Assembly: GCA_036365515.1 (NCBI GenBank)
Contig: CM070873.1
Location: forward strand, 190,272,604-190,336,603
Direction: 5' to 3'
Origin: Torymus aiolomorphi
Lineage: Eukaryota; Arthropoda; Insecta; Hymenoptera; Torymidae
Length of the DNA stretch: 64,000 bases
The position numbers were made by a program, and so were the translations under genes. Position 1 is the stretch's first letter; each line of letters begins with the position of its first letter. Below, in pieces: positions 13,299 to 24,990 of this stretch. The notes under the pieces were generated by a model that searched no databases, was not told where the DNA came from, and saw nothing but the letters and a program-made list of their open reading frames with translations.

Positions 13299-14341
13299 GG
13301 GTGTCCCATTTTAAAACCACCAGGCAAATATCTCGAAAACTAAGGGAGATGGAAAAAAACTTTTAATACAAAAGTTGTAGGGTTCAGAGTGGCCCAACTG
13401 ATTGTGACCTTGGTTATGACCTTGAGGTCAATGATCAAGGTCATTTGAAGGTCAAATCGATTTTTTCAAGTGGGAACCCCCACTTTTGACCTCGTAAATG
13501 GAAAGAGCGGAAAATTTTACGTTCAGATATGTCCTTGAGTCAAGGTCATGGTCATGGTCATGGTCATGTTTAAAATCAAAATCAATCAACGCATCAAAAC
13601 ATTCTCATAATTAGGCATAAGAGACAAATTGTTAAATACAAAAGTTGTAGGGTTCAGAAGGGCCCAACTGATCGTAACCTTGGTTATGATCTTGTGGTCA
13701 ATGATCAAGGTCACTTGAAGGTCAAATCGATTTTTTCAAATGGGAACCCCCATTTTTGTCCTCGTAAATGGAAAGAGCGGAAAATTTTACGTTCAGATAT
13801 GTCCTTGAGTCAGGGCCATGGTCATGGTCATGGTCATGTTTAAAATCAAAATCAATCAACGCATCCAAACATTCCCATAATTACGCATACGAGTGTTAAA
13901 TACAGAATTTGTAGGATTTGGAGCGGCCCAACTGATCGTGACCTTGGTTATGACCTTGCGGTCAATGATCAAGGTCATTTGAAGGTCAAATCGATTTTTT
14001 CAAATGGGAACCCCTATTTTTGACCTCGTAAATGGAAAGAGCGGAAAATTTTACTATTTTTACTATTATCAATATTTACGAGGGTTAACCACTTATATCA
14101 AATAATAACAAAAGTTAATAAGTGTTGACCACCTGTATCCAATAGTGACCGGTAGTATTCAGCATTGATCGGTAATAGTCAATAATTATTACTGTTTACA
14201 TCAAATTGTTTTCAAATTGAGTACACTTATATTGGCACAGAAAATTGAACTTTTTCGTTTTAAAATATTGTATAGTATAATAACATATTATTTCTTTTGT
14301 GGTGTGTTATGATAAATAATTGCATTGACAACTAAAAAAGA

Positions 14342-15409
14342 ATGCCTGACTATTCTGCTAATGAAATAGTTGACATTCTTCTTATTTTAGGAGAATGTCG
14401 ACGAAACTATCGAGAGGCAAGCAGATTGTATCGTGCTCGGTTCCCTCAACGACAACATCCTGATCATACGGTAATACGTGACATTGATCTGCGCGGTCGA
14501 CAAGGAAACTTCGTTCGAAGAAGAAGGACACTGAATGAACACGATTATGAAAATAATCCTCGCTTTCTTGCTGTTCTAGCCATGGTACATTTAAATGTTC
14601 ATGTCAGTTTACGCGAAATCGAGTTAACAATGGGTATTCCAAGATCTACGGCCAGTAGATATTTACGATATGCGCGTTACCATCCTTACCACAATACTCT
14701 AAATCAAGCTTTAACTGTGGAAGATTATCGACGGAGAATAACATTTTGCCAATGGGCAACACAACAAATTACTGATGATGAGAATTTCTTTAGCAATGTT
14801 CTTTTTAGCGACGAGGCTACATTTCAGAATACTGGCATGTTGAATCGCCATAATTGCCACTACTGGTCTCCTGTTAATCCTCATTGGATGCGAGAAGTTG
14901 ATCATCAGCATCGCTGGAATGTAACGGTATGGTATGGTATTATTAACGGATGTCTGATTGGACCTTATTTTTTTCAAGGTCACGTAACTCAACATACTTA
15001 TTTACAGTTGCTGAGAGACGAGCTGCCACTTTTTCTAGAAAACGTTGATTTCCATACAAGGGCCAGAATGTGGCTACACCAAGATGGTGCTCCTCCACAT
15101 TATGCCAGAATTGTCAGAGATTTTCTTAATGAAAGGTTTAACGGTCGATGGATTGGTAGAGGAGGTCCCGTAACATGGCCACCAAGATCTCCATATCTGA
15201 CATCTCCAGATTTTTATTTATGGGGCTTCCTAAAAAATACAGTCTACCGCAACAGGCCAACTACAAGAGATGACATGATTCAAAGGGTTACACAAATCTT
15301 CTTAAGTATTCCACGTCAAGTATTATTAAATACTGTTAGAAACTTTAAAACGAGAATAGAATGTTGTCAACAAGTAAATGGTGCAACTTTTGAGCATCTT
15401 CTTCAGTAA
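14342..15409 (+). CDS. Mariner-type transposase, DD41D, 355 residues
   Basis: Cut-and-paste transposase of the IS630/Tc1/mariner superfamily; it would bind the flanking inverted repeats and act in the nucleus. Residues 1-115 form the helix-turn-helix DNA-binding region (REIELTMGIPRSTASRYLR at 91-109). The catalytic core shows FSDEATF (Asp157), WLHQDGAPPH (Asp248) and SPDFYLWG (Asp290). There are 41 residues between the second and third Asp, a DD41D pattern like the rosa group. The ATG at 14342 gives the usual family length and there is no internal stop or frameshift. One oddity is SPYLTSPDF, where relatives usually read SPDL; this is not a catalytic position. It is centrally placed between the TIRs. 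Confidence 0.93.
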   Translation: MPDYSANEIVDILLILGECRRNYREASRLYRARFPQRQHPDHTVIRDIDLRGRQGNFVRRRRTLNEHDYENNPRFLAVLAMVHLNVHVSLREIELTMGIPRSTASRYLRYARYHPYHNTLNQALTVEDYRRRITFCQWATQQITDDENFFSNVLFSDEATFQNTGMLNRHNCHYWSPVNPHWMREVDHQHRWNVTVWYGIINGCLIGPYFFQGHVTQHTYLQLLRDELPLFLENVDFHTRARMWLHQDGAPPHYARIVRDFLNERFNGRWIGRGGPVTWPPRSPYLTSPDFYLWGFLKNTVYRNRPTTRDDMIQRVTQIFLSIPRQVLLNTVRNFKTRIECCQQVNGATFEHLLQ

Positions 15410-15479
15410 ATGCTGACCGAAACACTTGGATCCTATGACTAAATACACATGAACGTGGAATTTTCCAATGAATTTTTAG

Positions 15480-15720
15480 CTGGCCTGATCATCCCCGACC
15501 TTGCCTTAACTGGCCGGGTCATCTCCGACCTTGCCTTAACTGACCGGGTCATCTCCGACCTTGCCTTAACTGGCTGGGTGATCTCCGACCTTGCGTTAAC
15601 TGGCCGGGTCATCTCCGACCTTGCCTTAACTGGCCGGGTCATCTCCGACCTTGCCTTAACTGGCCCGGTAATCTCCGACCTTGCCTTAGGCGACCGGGTC
15701 ATCTCCGACTTTGCTCTTAA
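15480..15720. repeat. 30-bp minisatellite, eight units, inside the mariner element
   Basis: The unit contains TCATCTCCGACCTTGCC and GGCCGGG, with few substitutions. Because 30 is a multiple of three, both strands stay open and give 10-residue repeats (such as DLALTGRVIS), but no protein function is implied. Lies between the transposase stop and the right TIR. Confidence 0.9.
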
Positions 15721-16586
15721 CTGCACGGAAACTGACCATAACTTTGACCATGACCTTGACCCAAGGTCATATCAGAATTTTTCGGTTTTTCTATTTACGA
15801 GGTCAAAAGTGAGGGTTGCCGTTAAACAAAATTGATTTAACCTTCAAACGACATCATCCTTGACCTCAAGTTCATGGTCAAGGTCACGATCAGTTGGGCC
15901 CCTCCAAACACTACAACTTCTGTATTTAACACTCGTATGCATAATTATGGGAATGTTTGGATGCGTTGATTGATTTTGATTTTAAACATGACCATGACCA
16001 TGACCATGGCCTTGACTCAAGGACACATCTAAACGTAAAATTTTCCGCTCTTTCCATTTACGAGGTCAAAAGTGGTGGTTCCTATTTGAAAAAATCGATT
16101 TGACCTTCAAATGACCTTGATCATTGACCTAAGGTCATAACCAAGGTTACGATCAGTTGGGCCCCTCTAAACCCTACAACTTTTGTATTTAACAATTTGT
16201 CTCGTATACCTAATTATGGGAATGTTTTGATGCGTTTATTGATTTTGATTTTAAACATGACCATGACCATGACCATGACCTTGACTCAAGGACATGTCTG
16301 AACGTAAAATTTTCCGCTCTTCCCATTTACGAGGTCAAAAGTGGGGGTTGCCATTTGAAAAAATCGATTTGACCTTCAAATGAACTTGATCATTGATCTC
16401 AAGGTCATAACCAAGGTCACGATCAGTTGGGCCCCTCTGAACCTTACAACTTTTGTATTAAAAGTTTTTTTCCATCTCCCGTAGTTTTCGAGATATTTGC
16501 CTGGTGGCTTTAAAATGGGACACCCGGTATATATATATATATTGTTTTTTCACATATATTTATTTTAAAATTACAAGTGCGAGTAG

Positions 16587-16985
16587 TTGAGCTTAATTAA
16601 TTATGATGAGTCAAGACGACTCGTGCCGCGCATTGGTACAGATGACATGGTGGTTGTTTCAAATAAACTGCAGCTCGATGACTTCGTAGAACGGCCAATA
16701 GCGAGCGGTGGTGACTGCGCTTGCAGCTGCGCACAAGGGTATAGGTGCGAATGTGCTTATTCACGAGCGCGGCAGATGAATACAGAGGTTGTGGCTGTTG
16801 TTGATCACACCATCCTCAGTCAGTTTCAAGCTGGACGTGTCCCTGAGGCGTTCTATGACTTCCTTCTCAATAGAGACGCTTTTGTTGCTGCTGTTATTAC
16901 TGCTGTTGTTACTGCTGCTGTTGCTCTCTACGGTGTCATTGCTGCTGCTTTTTTCAACAATCTTCGACACAGACGCACTGGGCTC
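16587..16985 (-). other. Downstream part of the PHD-finger ORF region, Ser/Asn-rich
   Basis: The minus strand carries a Ser/Asn-rich stretch encoded by CTG/TTG trinucleotide repeats (16884-16930). It ends with KEVIERLRDTSSLKL and a stop at about 16761. It follows the PHD-finger frame with a shift or stop between them. On the plus strand the same DNA reads as a Leu/Val/Ala-rich stretch, judged a shadow. Confidence 0.4.
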
Positions 16986-16994
16986 CCGATTCGC

Positions 16995-17417
16995 CTAAGC
17001 CTTTACAGCCGTCACTCTCTTTGCGGTGGCCGACGCCTTTGTGGCGGCAACCGGGTGAACAAGCATCGAGGCATGGAGAGAGGACATCGATAGTTGCTCC
17101 TGTGAGTTACATACCCCATTGTTCGCTGTTGAATGTTCCAGTTTTGCGGATCGCTCGAAACTTTTGCAAATCTGACATATGTGTAGTGTAATTGGGCTCG
17201 TGGATCTTCGCACTAGAGTGATCTGTCGACATACTGCATGAAATGACTTTCTGCATTTGTAACAGCGTATAATAGTGGCATCTTCCCTAGGTACTTTTCT
17301 GCAGATATAGCATGATTTGGGTACCTGTTTTAGGTGCCATTCCGCAAGTCTGGAGGCAGCACAGGCAAGGAATCTTGATACTAAGAAGTGTGTGTTTGAA
17401 ATTCGAAGAATATACAA
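16995..17417 (-). CDS. PHD zinc-finger protein fragment
   Basis: The minus-strand frame of 140 residues contains CYICRKVP, CYKCRKSFHAVC and, about 15 residues on, CQIC. The spacing C-x2-C-x12-C-x2-C-x4-H-x2-C-x15-C-x2-C fits a Cys4-His-Cys3 PHD finger. PHD fingers bind histone tails in host chromatin proteins, but they also occur in ORF1 proteins of CR1-like LINEs. The isolated frame with a low-complexity tail in a TE-rich area favours a LINE ORF1 fragment (inference). No start context or splice sites were resolved. Confidence 0.6.
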   Translation of the reverse strand: MYILRISNTHFLVSRFLACAASRLAEWHLKQVPKSCYICRKVPREDATIIRCYKCRKSFHAVCRQITLVRRSTSPITLHICQICKSFERSAKLEHSTANNGVCNSQEQLSMSSLHASMLVHPVAATKASATAKRVTAVKA

Positions 17418-18923
17418 AAGTGGCGAATGAGCTTAGTGCATCATTCTGCGAGAGCTGCAGACAAAAAACTCTCGTAAGCCATTGTATATAAGTGCTGGTA
17501 GTTGTTGATGAAAGCTATCGGTACTATCGTCTTCATCTTGCAGGTGTGTATGACTGGCACAGTTGGTTGCTGCGTTATTAGCTAAATCAAATTTGTTTAT
17601 TAAATACCTGCAAGACGGGGTAGGTGGCGCGACATTTAATAATAAATTCAATACAAATTCCGTTTCGACAGTTGATGTGACCTATTGGTGATCTATTTGT
17701 GAGCCGCCAGTGTATATACAATACAGTACTGCCAAAATCCTCAGTGATGCAGATGATGTAATCGATGAAAGCACTGGTGTGGAGACTGACAAGGAAAGCG
17801 GGGCAGACGAAAAGCTCCGTACTGCTGATAGTGTCAGGATGGTGATTTGCACTTATCGTCTCTCCAGAGCAGTCATCAGTCACCAAACAGGCGTATACCA
17901 ATGCACTGACTTTGCTGGCTTAGATAACAACATTCGCTTAAGATCTCGTCACACAATCGTTGAAAATCAGCCGAAAATACGTAAAAAATGCGGAGCCAAA
18001 CTCGCGGGCATCCATCCACTACGCACCACCTGGCGGATCATTGCCCATGAATATTAACTTTTGCGGGTAAATAGATTATAACTTTATTAAATATCTGACC
18101 TTGAGATTAATTTATTGGCATTGCATAACCTAATCTAAACGGAAATTCATGTCTTTCAAATGCGCCCGTCGCGTCATGAAGTTGCCACTTGTTTTACATG
18201 TATACACTGAGAGAAAAAAAAGCTAAGTTAGCAGAAGTCAGGCATGCCGGCATAGCCGAAATACATTAAGCTAAAATCGCCGAAGATTTCGGCAGTTGCT
18301 GCTGGAGAGTCAGGGAGAGCCGGGTAGAAACAACATAAGCAAAGGTCACGTGACCTTTGGCACTTGAGCACTTAGACTGTTTTTACAGGGGCGCTTGGGC
18401 AATTTTAACCTTTTCTGTCCTACCCGACGACTCAAGCTATTTTGACTGGAGTTTTCAGCAGTTCTAACCACAGACCATCGACCACAGACAGTTAAACTTT
18501 TGATATAATAGGAGATTTTCCAATTGTGAAAGGTGATTAAATTTCGCGTGATGTGTACGTTTCCAACCTTGAATTAATGGACATTTAAATATTAATTTTG
18601 ATATAGTTTTGGAAAAAGTGAGCACTATAGATATAGAACTTTTTGTCAAGAAAGAGTACTTAATTACTTAAGAGTACAATTTGTACTAATTTTTAAATTT
18701 GAAATCATAAATATTGCTGCTTCAATAGCCTATAGGGCCTAGGAAATTTGGAATTGAGTATCAAAATACACAAAAATATTTGCCAACTTGCACCGTTATT
18801 TATGTCCAATTTATTTATTGTTATACTTTATTGTTAAACTTTAAACTGTTATTACTGAAGTTAAAGTTAATATATTTCAAATTCAATGTAAATATAAGCT
18901 GGAACATTATACTTTCATTGTCG
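17418..18923. other. No assignable gene
   Basis: A plus-strand ORF of 115 codons (17710-18057) and minus-strand frames at 17433-17901 are open but show no recognisable motif. 18200-18470 is GC-richer with a GGTCACGTGACC palindrome near 18344. The remainder is AT-rich. Nothing can be named. Confidence 0.5.
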
Positions 18924-19070
18924 TTAGTAGTATACCCCGCGCTATCGGCCGTCACAGGAAACTTGACCTCAACCACAGGCACCAGCTGGGGTCAAGGTCA
19001 ACAAGTTACGACGGGTGCGCATACGTGTGCGTGCGTGTGTGTGCGTGTGTGTCTGTGTAGAGCACTACGG
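18924..19070. repeat. Short dispersed repeat with TAGTATACCCCGCGCTAT end, copy 2
   Basis: Starts AGTAGTATACCCCGCGCTAT and runs through CCACAGGCACCAGCTGG to GGTCAAGGTC, then a GT/GC microsatellite to about 19060. This is the reverse orientation of the copies at 6125 and 37690. Confidence 0.65.
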
Positions 19071-19274
19071 TGCACCAAGATAAGTTATGCCTTCAGGGAC
19101 AATTCGCTTTGACGCTGCATAGTGCCACATCATCAAATTCTTTGAATATAAAACTCTCTCGCTCTATTTCTTTCTCTCTCGCACACTTGCGCTCTCACGT
19201 ACATTCTCTTTCACATACTCTTCTAAAATTTTTCGAAAATTTTCCAACAGTTTTAATTTTAAAACATAGAAATG

Positions 19275-19395
19275 TCATAAATTATAAAAGTCAACAAACT
19301 CTGCCCTCCAAGGCCAGTGCTACGGCACACCAAAATAAACCTGGCCTTGCAGGGCAGAGTTTGTTTACTTTTATAATTTATGAAATTTTGGTATT
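19275..19395. repeat. Inverted repeat with arms of about 40 bp
   Basis: The left arm, ATAAATTATAAAAGT then AACAAACTCTGCCCT and AAGGCCA, pairs with the right arm, TGGCCTTGCAGGGCAGAG, TTTGTT and ACTTTTATAATTTAT. The loop is about 25 bp. It would form a strong cruciform or hairpin. Probably the ends of a tiny MITE. Confidence 0.75.
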
Positions 19396-19650
19396 TTAAA
19401 CATTAAAAAATGTTCGAAATTTTAAAAGTGTGTGTTAAAATTTAACTTAGAAATTAAATTAAAATTTAAAATTTTTTACTTTTATAATTTATGAAATTTT
19501 TATATTATAAAAATTAGAAAATGTTCGAAAAAATTCGAAAGTTTTGGAAGTCTGAATACGGATTTTAAAATTTATATATATAGCAGTTTATAAATTTACC
19601 ATTAATGATCTGGGCAGCATAATAATAATATACGTGGGGTCGATCCACAT

Positions 19651-20264
19651 TCAACACCCCTTGTAGAATAACCATTTTGTTTTCTTCTGATTGTAATATC
19701 GTCTCTTGCACAATTCCCAAAAGACTTTTCTTGTGATTTCCCATGTCGGCGGTAGCATTAACTTCGGTAAAAACTGTTGTTCAGCCTGCCTTATTAGTTT
19801 TTTAATAATTTCACTACTTTCGCTCTTTATAGCGTTATTCGAAAAACCGCGAAGCGGACGGTCGCTGCTGCTGATCCGTCTGCCGGCACCATGCAGCCCC
19901 AAGCGCCCACGCGTTAATCGTTTCTATACGCTCCTTATGGTGGCGTATTTCTTTCGCCGGCCTATCTGCTCTTATATGTCTAATAGGCGCAGATACAATC
20001 GACCATTGAACGAATTATGCTTTCATCACTAGAATCTGTATCTGATGTGTAATAACTCGAAACTTCACTGTCACTGTCACTGGTCAATACACCATAAGAC
20101 ACGACCATATCAGTTGAAAATTGTACATCAGCTTGTATAATGTTTCTCTCGTTCAACAAATTGATGAGATCCACCTCGGTGTCGGACACGGGAGCGTTCT
20201 TATCTGGTAAAGATACACTTGCAAAACACTTTTCGATGACACGCATGCTGATAAGGTTAGCCAA
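19651..20264 (-). pseudogene. Unidentified ORF pieces
   Basis: Three overlapping minus-strand frames look coding but are out of register. 20264-19980 has an acidic Ser/Asp stretch (DSDSEVSSYYTSDTDSSDES) after EKCFASVSLPDKN. An intermediate frame contains HKERIETINAWALGAAW. 19902-19651 contains SSEIIKKLIRQAEQQFLPKL. I do not recognise the family; it could be a decayed transposon ORF or a host pseudogene. No start context or splice signals are clear. Confidence 0.35.
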
Positions 20265-20685
20265 ACACTGTCGACCGTGTCGGCATCACGCACATCTTAC
20301 ACGTGTACTTTTGAAATGCTGATGCGCGAATTCTTACTCTCAGCATTTCTCGCGCTGTGATAAGTAACCCTCACTGAAGAGCAGGGCTTACACGTGTAGG
20401 AATGAACTGACTTAGTAATTCATCTCCAAGAGCAAAGCATAACTAGGCGATCCGTGCAATATCATCACAGTTCGTCAAGCGAGATATACAATCCACGATT
20501 ATGTGTTTGGATGTCAGCTTATGACAATATAACGTCGCCTTACAAGCTGTACATGTAATGTAATCCACCCATAAGCGAGAACAGCTAGTCGGTCAGTTGC
20601 CCAGGGCATTTTTATCGACATGACATCACGGGTTTAGTATTTTAAAGCGAGATTAATTATTTAAAAAAATTGAAGTTTTGCAAGC
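20265..20685. other. No feature seen
   Basis: Mixed-composition sequence with no ORF of note and no recognised repeat. Confidence 0.5.
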
Positions 20686-20689
20686 TGGA

Positions 20690-21010
20690 TATGGTAAAGA
20701 TCTCGTATGCGCGCTTCTCATTATAACAATCGATGTGATTTACATTAATTAAAATGAAAAATGCCAAAAAGTAATTTAAATTATTTTTAACAATTTTTGA
20801 GATTTGTGAGATTTTTGCATTATTTTCAAAAATTAGCTGTATTTTCACACGATGAATACAACGATGGCACCAAATCATCCAAAAAACCAAAATTGAAAGA
20901 ATTATTTTGTATTTTTATCTACTGCTGCAGGGTAGATAAGAGTCATGTAACACCTCGCTTGATTATTTTAATTCCCGCTTCTTCTTTCCTTTTCATTCGT
21001 AGCTTTTGCA
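20690..21010. repeat. Diverged dispersed repeat, copy 1
   Basis: Homologous to 23745-24030 in the same orientation. Shared landmarks are AAATTAGCTGT, GATGAATACAACGATGG versus AATGAATACAATGATAG, CAGATAAG..TCATGTAACAC and a following TTGAATTCCC-type stretch. About 75% identity by eye; non-coding. Confidence 0.65.
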
Positions 21011-21419
21011 TCTGTAAAATTGTTTAAATTATTTATAATTTGTTAATTTTTTCATATATTCTAATGCGGAACCCTCATGTTCGCTTGTGTTACGTGCCAA
21101 TATTTTAATTATTAATTTATTAATTTTTAATTTTATCAATTTATTGTTAAAGCCGCAACGAGTGTTAAATTCATTGTAGCTTGCCATTGCGCAAAGACAA
21201 TTAGGAAATAAGAATTGCGCGATGACCAGGAATCGCTGCGCTAGCAGGACAATGGCACTGATCCGGCGCGACGACCGCGAGGAAACGCATACGAGCGCAA
21301 GGAGAACAGGCGCTGCACTGGATCGGTGGCAGCACCTCCCGGCCATCTCTCGCGCTTCCTGCCTTACCTGCGCCGATAGCCGGTACAGGAGCGAGAGAGA
21401 CAGCGAACGGTTGTAGTGG

Positions 21420-21470
21420 GAGAGAATTTTCGCGGGTCCGAGGTGTCCTGCCCGCGAAAATCTCTCTGCC
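21420..21470. repeat. Hairpin: inverted repeat GAGAGAATTTTCGCGGG
   Basis: The arms GAGAGAATTTTCGCGGG and CCCGCGAAAATCTCTC enclose a spacer of about 14 bp. It lies at the end of a GC-rich stretch (21190-21480) that has no recognisable coding content. The following 21480-22310 is AT-rich and unassigned. Confidence 0.6.
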
Positions 21471-22306
21471 CCGGCAGTCGAAAATTATTAGCGAAAAGAA
21501 TAAATTGACTCGCTCCTGATTGCGATCACCAGGATAGTTTTAAATCAATAGAGACCAACCTATCAATCGAAATACAAGGAGAAATATTAGCGCAGCAAAA
21601 TATAGACACATATGCGTATTTGGATACTATTGGACGAATAATATTGTAAAAGGGAATTTGGATCCTCTTTGTAAACACGAGGCCTCAATAAAAAGGATAA
21701 AACGCATTCTTTATAACCGAAATAACTCAAAGAAATTATTTTAATAATACCCCTAACTATTCCCGATCAAGCAGGACCAGAAAAGGTAAGAGGGTTTGAC
21801 GTATATTTTATGACTGTGAATTTCGTGTTACAATTATACTTCGTCTCGGGACTATAATAGTTGCACCACGTGGCGATAAGTTATTATGAGTTAACTATTT
21901 TACCGGGGAGGTGGTCGTAATGGTTTCTTTAAATGAGAATTAAAAGTTCGAATAAAATACATAATGAACTGATATTAACTATCTGAATAGTAAATCGGTA
22001 TTGGTTAGTCGGTAATTTAGTATAATAATAATCCATTAATTCAAATGCGGTTTCCTGATAAACATTAATTAATATTATATTAAATAATTAATTATTTATT
22101 GAATTTTCGTGCAATTACTGGAGACGTTCTTTTTCTATTGGATTAATATCTTAAGGTTAGCCCGAATTGGGATAAATTTATTTAAGCTTATATTAAATTT
22201 TCATTTGTTTATTTATTAACAATCTTAATTAACAATTTTTCCCTCGGAATATAATTATAAGCAAGTTAATGTACGTACGCATCTATTATTATTAATTTAA
22301 TTGATC

Positions 22307-22373
<67 letters not shown>

Positions 22374-22377
<4 letters not shown>

Positions 22378-22691
22378 GTTGGGGCCTTACACCTAATCTG
22401 AATCTTGTATTACTATCACCGTTTGAATTTCGCGCGCTTTCACGGTTGAATTTCGCCCGTTCTCGGGAGTCAGAAACGTATACAGTAGTCGCCGGTACCC
22501 GCGCCGATAGTCAGTGCCGTGACAGTGAAAAGTCTGCGGGGACGCCTTGCCGTTTCCTTAAATTCTTTAGGAATGTTAATGGATTAGTAAAACCTAATTT
22601 TCGACGGGTCGTACGCTTCGATATTCAGTGGTTTTGACAATGCATGCTACAATGTATCCTCCCAACTACCTACTGCACGAAGTGAAACCCG

Positions 22692-22757
<66 letters not shown>

Positions 22758-23038
22758 CGGGTTTCACTTCGTGCAGTAGGTAGTTGGGAGGATACATTGT
22801 AGCATGCATTGTCAAAACCACTGAATATCGAAGCGTACGACCCGTCGAAAATTAGGTTTTACTAATCCATTAACATTCCTAAAGAATTTAAGGAAACGGC
22901 AAGGCGTCCCCGCAGACTTTTCACTGTCACGGCACTGACTATCGGCGCGGGTACCGGCGACTACTGTATACGTTTCTGACTCCCGAGAACGGGCGAAATT
23001 CAACCGTGGAAGCGCGCGAAATTCAAACGGTGATAGTA

Positions 23039-23078
<40 letters not shown>

Positions 23079-23396
23079 CGGGTTTCACTTCGTGCAGTAG
23101 GTAGTTGGGAGGATACATTGTAGCATGCATTGTCAAAACCACTGAATATCGAAGCGTACGACCCGTCGAAAATTAGGTTTTACTAATCCATTAACATTCC
23201 TAAAGAATTTAAGGAAACGGCAAGGCGTCCCCGCAGACTTTTCACTGTCACGGCACTGACTATCGGCGCGGGTACCGGCGACTACTGTATACGTTTCTGA
23301 CTCCCGAGAACGGGCGAAATTCAACCGTGGAAGCGCGCGAAATTCAAACGGTGATAGTAATACAAGATTCAGATTAGGTGTAAGGCCCCAACAATT
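22374..23396. mobile_element. Three-unit foldback element with TA arrays
   Basis: The outer ends are AATTGTTGGGGCCTTACACC and its exact inverse. Inside are three almost identical units of about 287 bp. One is plus-oriented (22409-22695) and two are minus-oriented (22755-23041 and 23077-23363), separated by TA arrays at about 22696-22754 and 23042-23076. Another TA array abuts the left end (22315-22372). An identical 63-codon frame appears in each unit (22446-22637, 22812-23003, 23133-23324) simply because the DNA is repeated; it has no recognisable domain. One visible difference (T against C near 22440) separates unit 1 from units 2 and 3. Confidence 0.85.
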
Positions 23397-23744
23397 TTAC
23401 GGAAGGGTCTCGATACGTTCAAAACGCCCCCTTCCTAGTTAATAGATAATATTTGCTGGCCCTATTTAAATATTTAACAGTACATAATATATGAAATTCT
23501 CTAAATACCGTTTATTAATCGCCTCGTCGGTTTATCAGGTCAGATATTCCAAATATTTATGAATCTTCCGCCCTCGTACCAACCCTTCACGGTAGATAGA
23601 GATGCCCCGCGCGATTCCAGAGTTAAAGGCAATTTATCGATCCTAGGTAGGGAATGATAGACATCCCAGAGCGACGACCAAAATTTTTATGTTTGCCATT
23701 ACGTAGAGGCTAACCTAAAGACCTCTCACGTAACAGCTTGTCAT
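23397..23744. other. No feature seen
   Basis: No ORF, repeat or RNA gene recognised. Confidence 0.5.
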
Positions 23745-24030
23745 ATATGCTTTATTTTACTTTCAGTGTAAAATCGGGCAATCAAAATGAAAGAATACCA
23801 AAAAGAAATTTTAATTTGTTTTAAAAACTTTTTCAATTTTAAGATATTTGCATAATTTCCACAAATTAGCTGTGTTCTAATACAATGAATACAATGATAG
23901 TATCCAAAATATCAAAAATAAAAACTTGTTTCTGTATTTTGTTATCAATTCCACAGAGCAGATAAGTGTCATGTAACACTTTGCCCGATTGACTTATTGA
24001 ATTCCCCCAACTTTCCATTGTTTTTCCTTA
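23745..24030. repeat. Diverged dispersed repeat, copy 2
   Basis: Partner of 20690-21010, same orientation. The foldback element and GC-rich sequence lie between the two copies. Confidence 0.65.
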
Positions 24031-24359
24031 GCCTAAGCAGTTGAGAAACATATTAAAATTCTTTATGACACAGTCTTTCTGTTGCGGATAGAAATGGAAA
24101 TTAATACATTTAGACATAAAATGCGGGATTCAATTAGGAAACCAATAAACTCAAGGATGTAAATATAGGAAAATATTGTGAAGTATAGAAAAATCAGTAT
24201 TGTAAAAAGAATAGTCATTGTTCGTAAAACTACTTAGAATTTACTGACCGAGTTGCAAAGGTGAACAGACAGTTAATTTGCAGCGTATCACCGAATTTAT
24301 AATAGAATAAATTTAAAGTAAAACATTATTTGAAAACGCATTAGCGTGTAAGATAAGAC

Positions 24360-24990
24360 GAAAAAAAAAGCAAAGGTCAGAAATTCCTAGGAGTCACAGC
24401 AATTACTCGGTGGGAAGAGGAGAGAGCGCCCGAATCACGTTGAGAGCCCGAGATCGCTCGAGTGGCGTAACGCGCCGGTGTGATGGCAGACACGCCGGGA
24501 GTGGGGAGCACACACGATGCGCGGAAACTCGCGGGCCGTATGCGCAATCGCGCGCGATCTCCGGTTGAGTCAACAGCGATCACGTGGAAGTTACACATGA
24601 TTATAGTTGTGAGCTCATGCGTGACCCAGTATAGTAGGGCGGTATGGATTGAAGAATAAGAGGTGTTGCGAGGAGATGATCGGGCAGTGCTGGTAGTGGG
24701 ATCACTAGGGTTCCACGATGACGACGATCCAGGTATTCCGCAATAGGGATCCATGAGATCACAGCAATGTTGCACCACCGGATAATAGTCGCCGGCTCAA
24801 AACCGGGACCGGCCACATGGAACAACAATAGAGATTGCAATTACGTCATAGCACGGTGCCTGTCGGATTCGGATAAATTAACGGATGCGTGGAAATTAAT
24901 ACGTTTCCCAGCGTCTAAGGCAAGATCTGTCCGCACTATTCGTTACTGATGAGTCCAGCGGGCAGATCCGGAACCAAACGCTATTTATTC
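24360..24990. other. GC-richer unassigned segment
   Basis: Open frames on both strands without recognisable motifs (minus 24778-24377, for example). Near 24780 the sequence GCCGGCTCAAAACCGGGACC faintly resembles a tRNA B-box in reverse, as in degenerate SINEs, but no A-box or cloverleaf was found. 24990-25560 is AT-rich with nothing seen. Confidence 0.35.

Noticed and set aside
15439..15835. Repeat protein with 10-residue units on either strand
   Set aside because: A product of a 30-bp minisatellite; equally open on both strands.
16587..17093. 168-codon plus-strand ORF
   Set aside because: Opposes the PHD-finger frame and its Ser/Asn tail; its Val/Ala-rich centre comes from trinucleotide repeats.
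22446..23324. Three identical 63-codon ORFs as a gene family
   Set aside because: The identity is explained by the repeated DNA unit of the foldback; no domain and no start or splice context.
24770..24835. tRNA or tRNA-derived SINE
   Set aside because: Only a weak B-box-like stretch in reverse; no A-box and no cloverleaf could be drawn.
24945..24985. Possible hammerhead core CTGATGAGTCC near 24950
   Set aside because: The second box GAAA is not correctly placed and stem II does not pair, so only the first box matches by chance.
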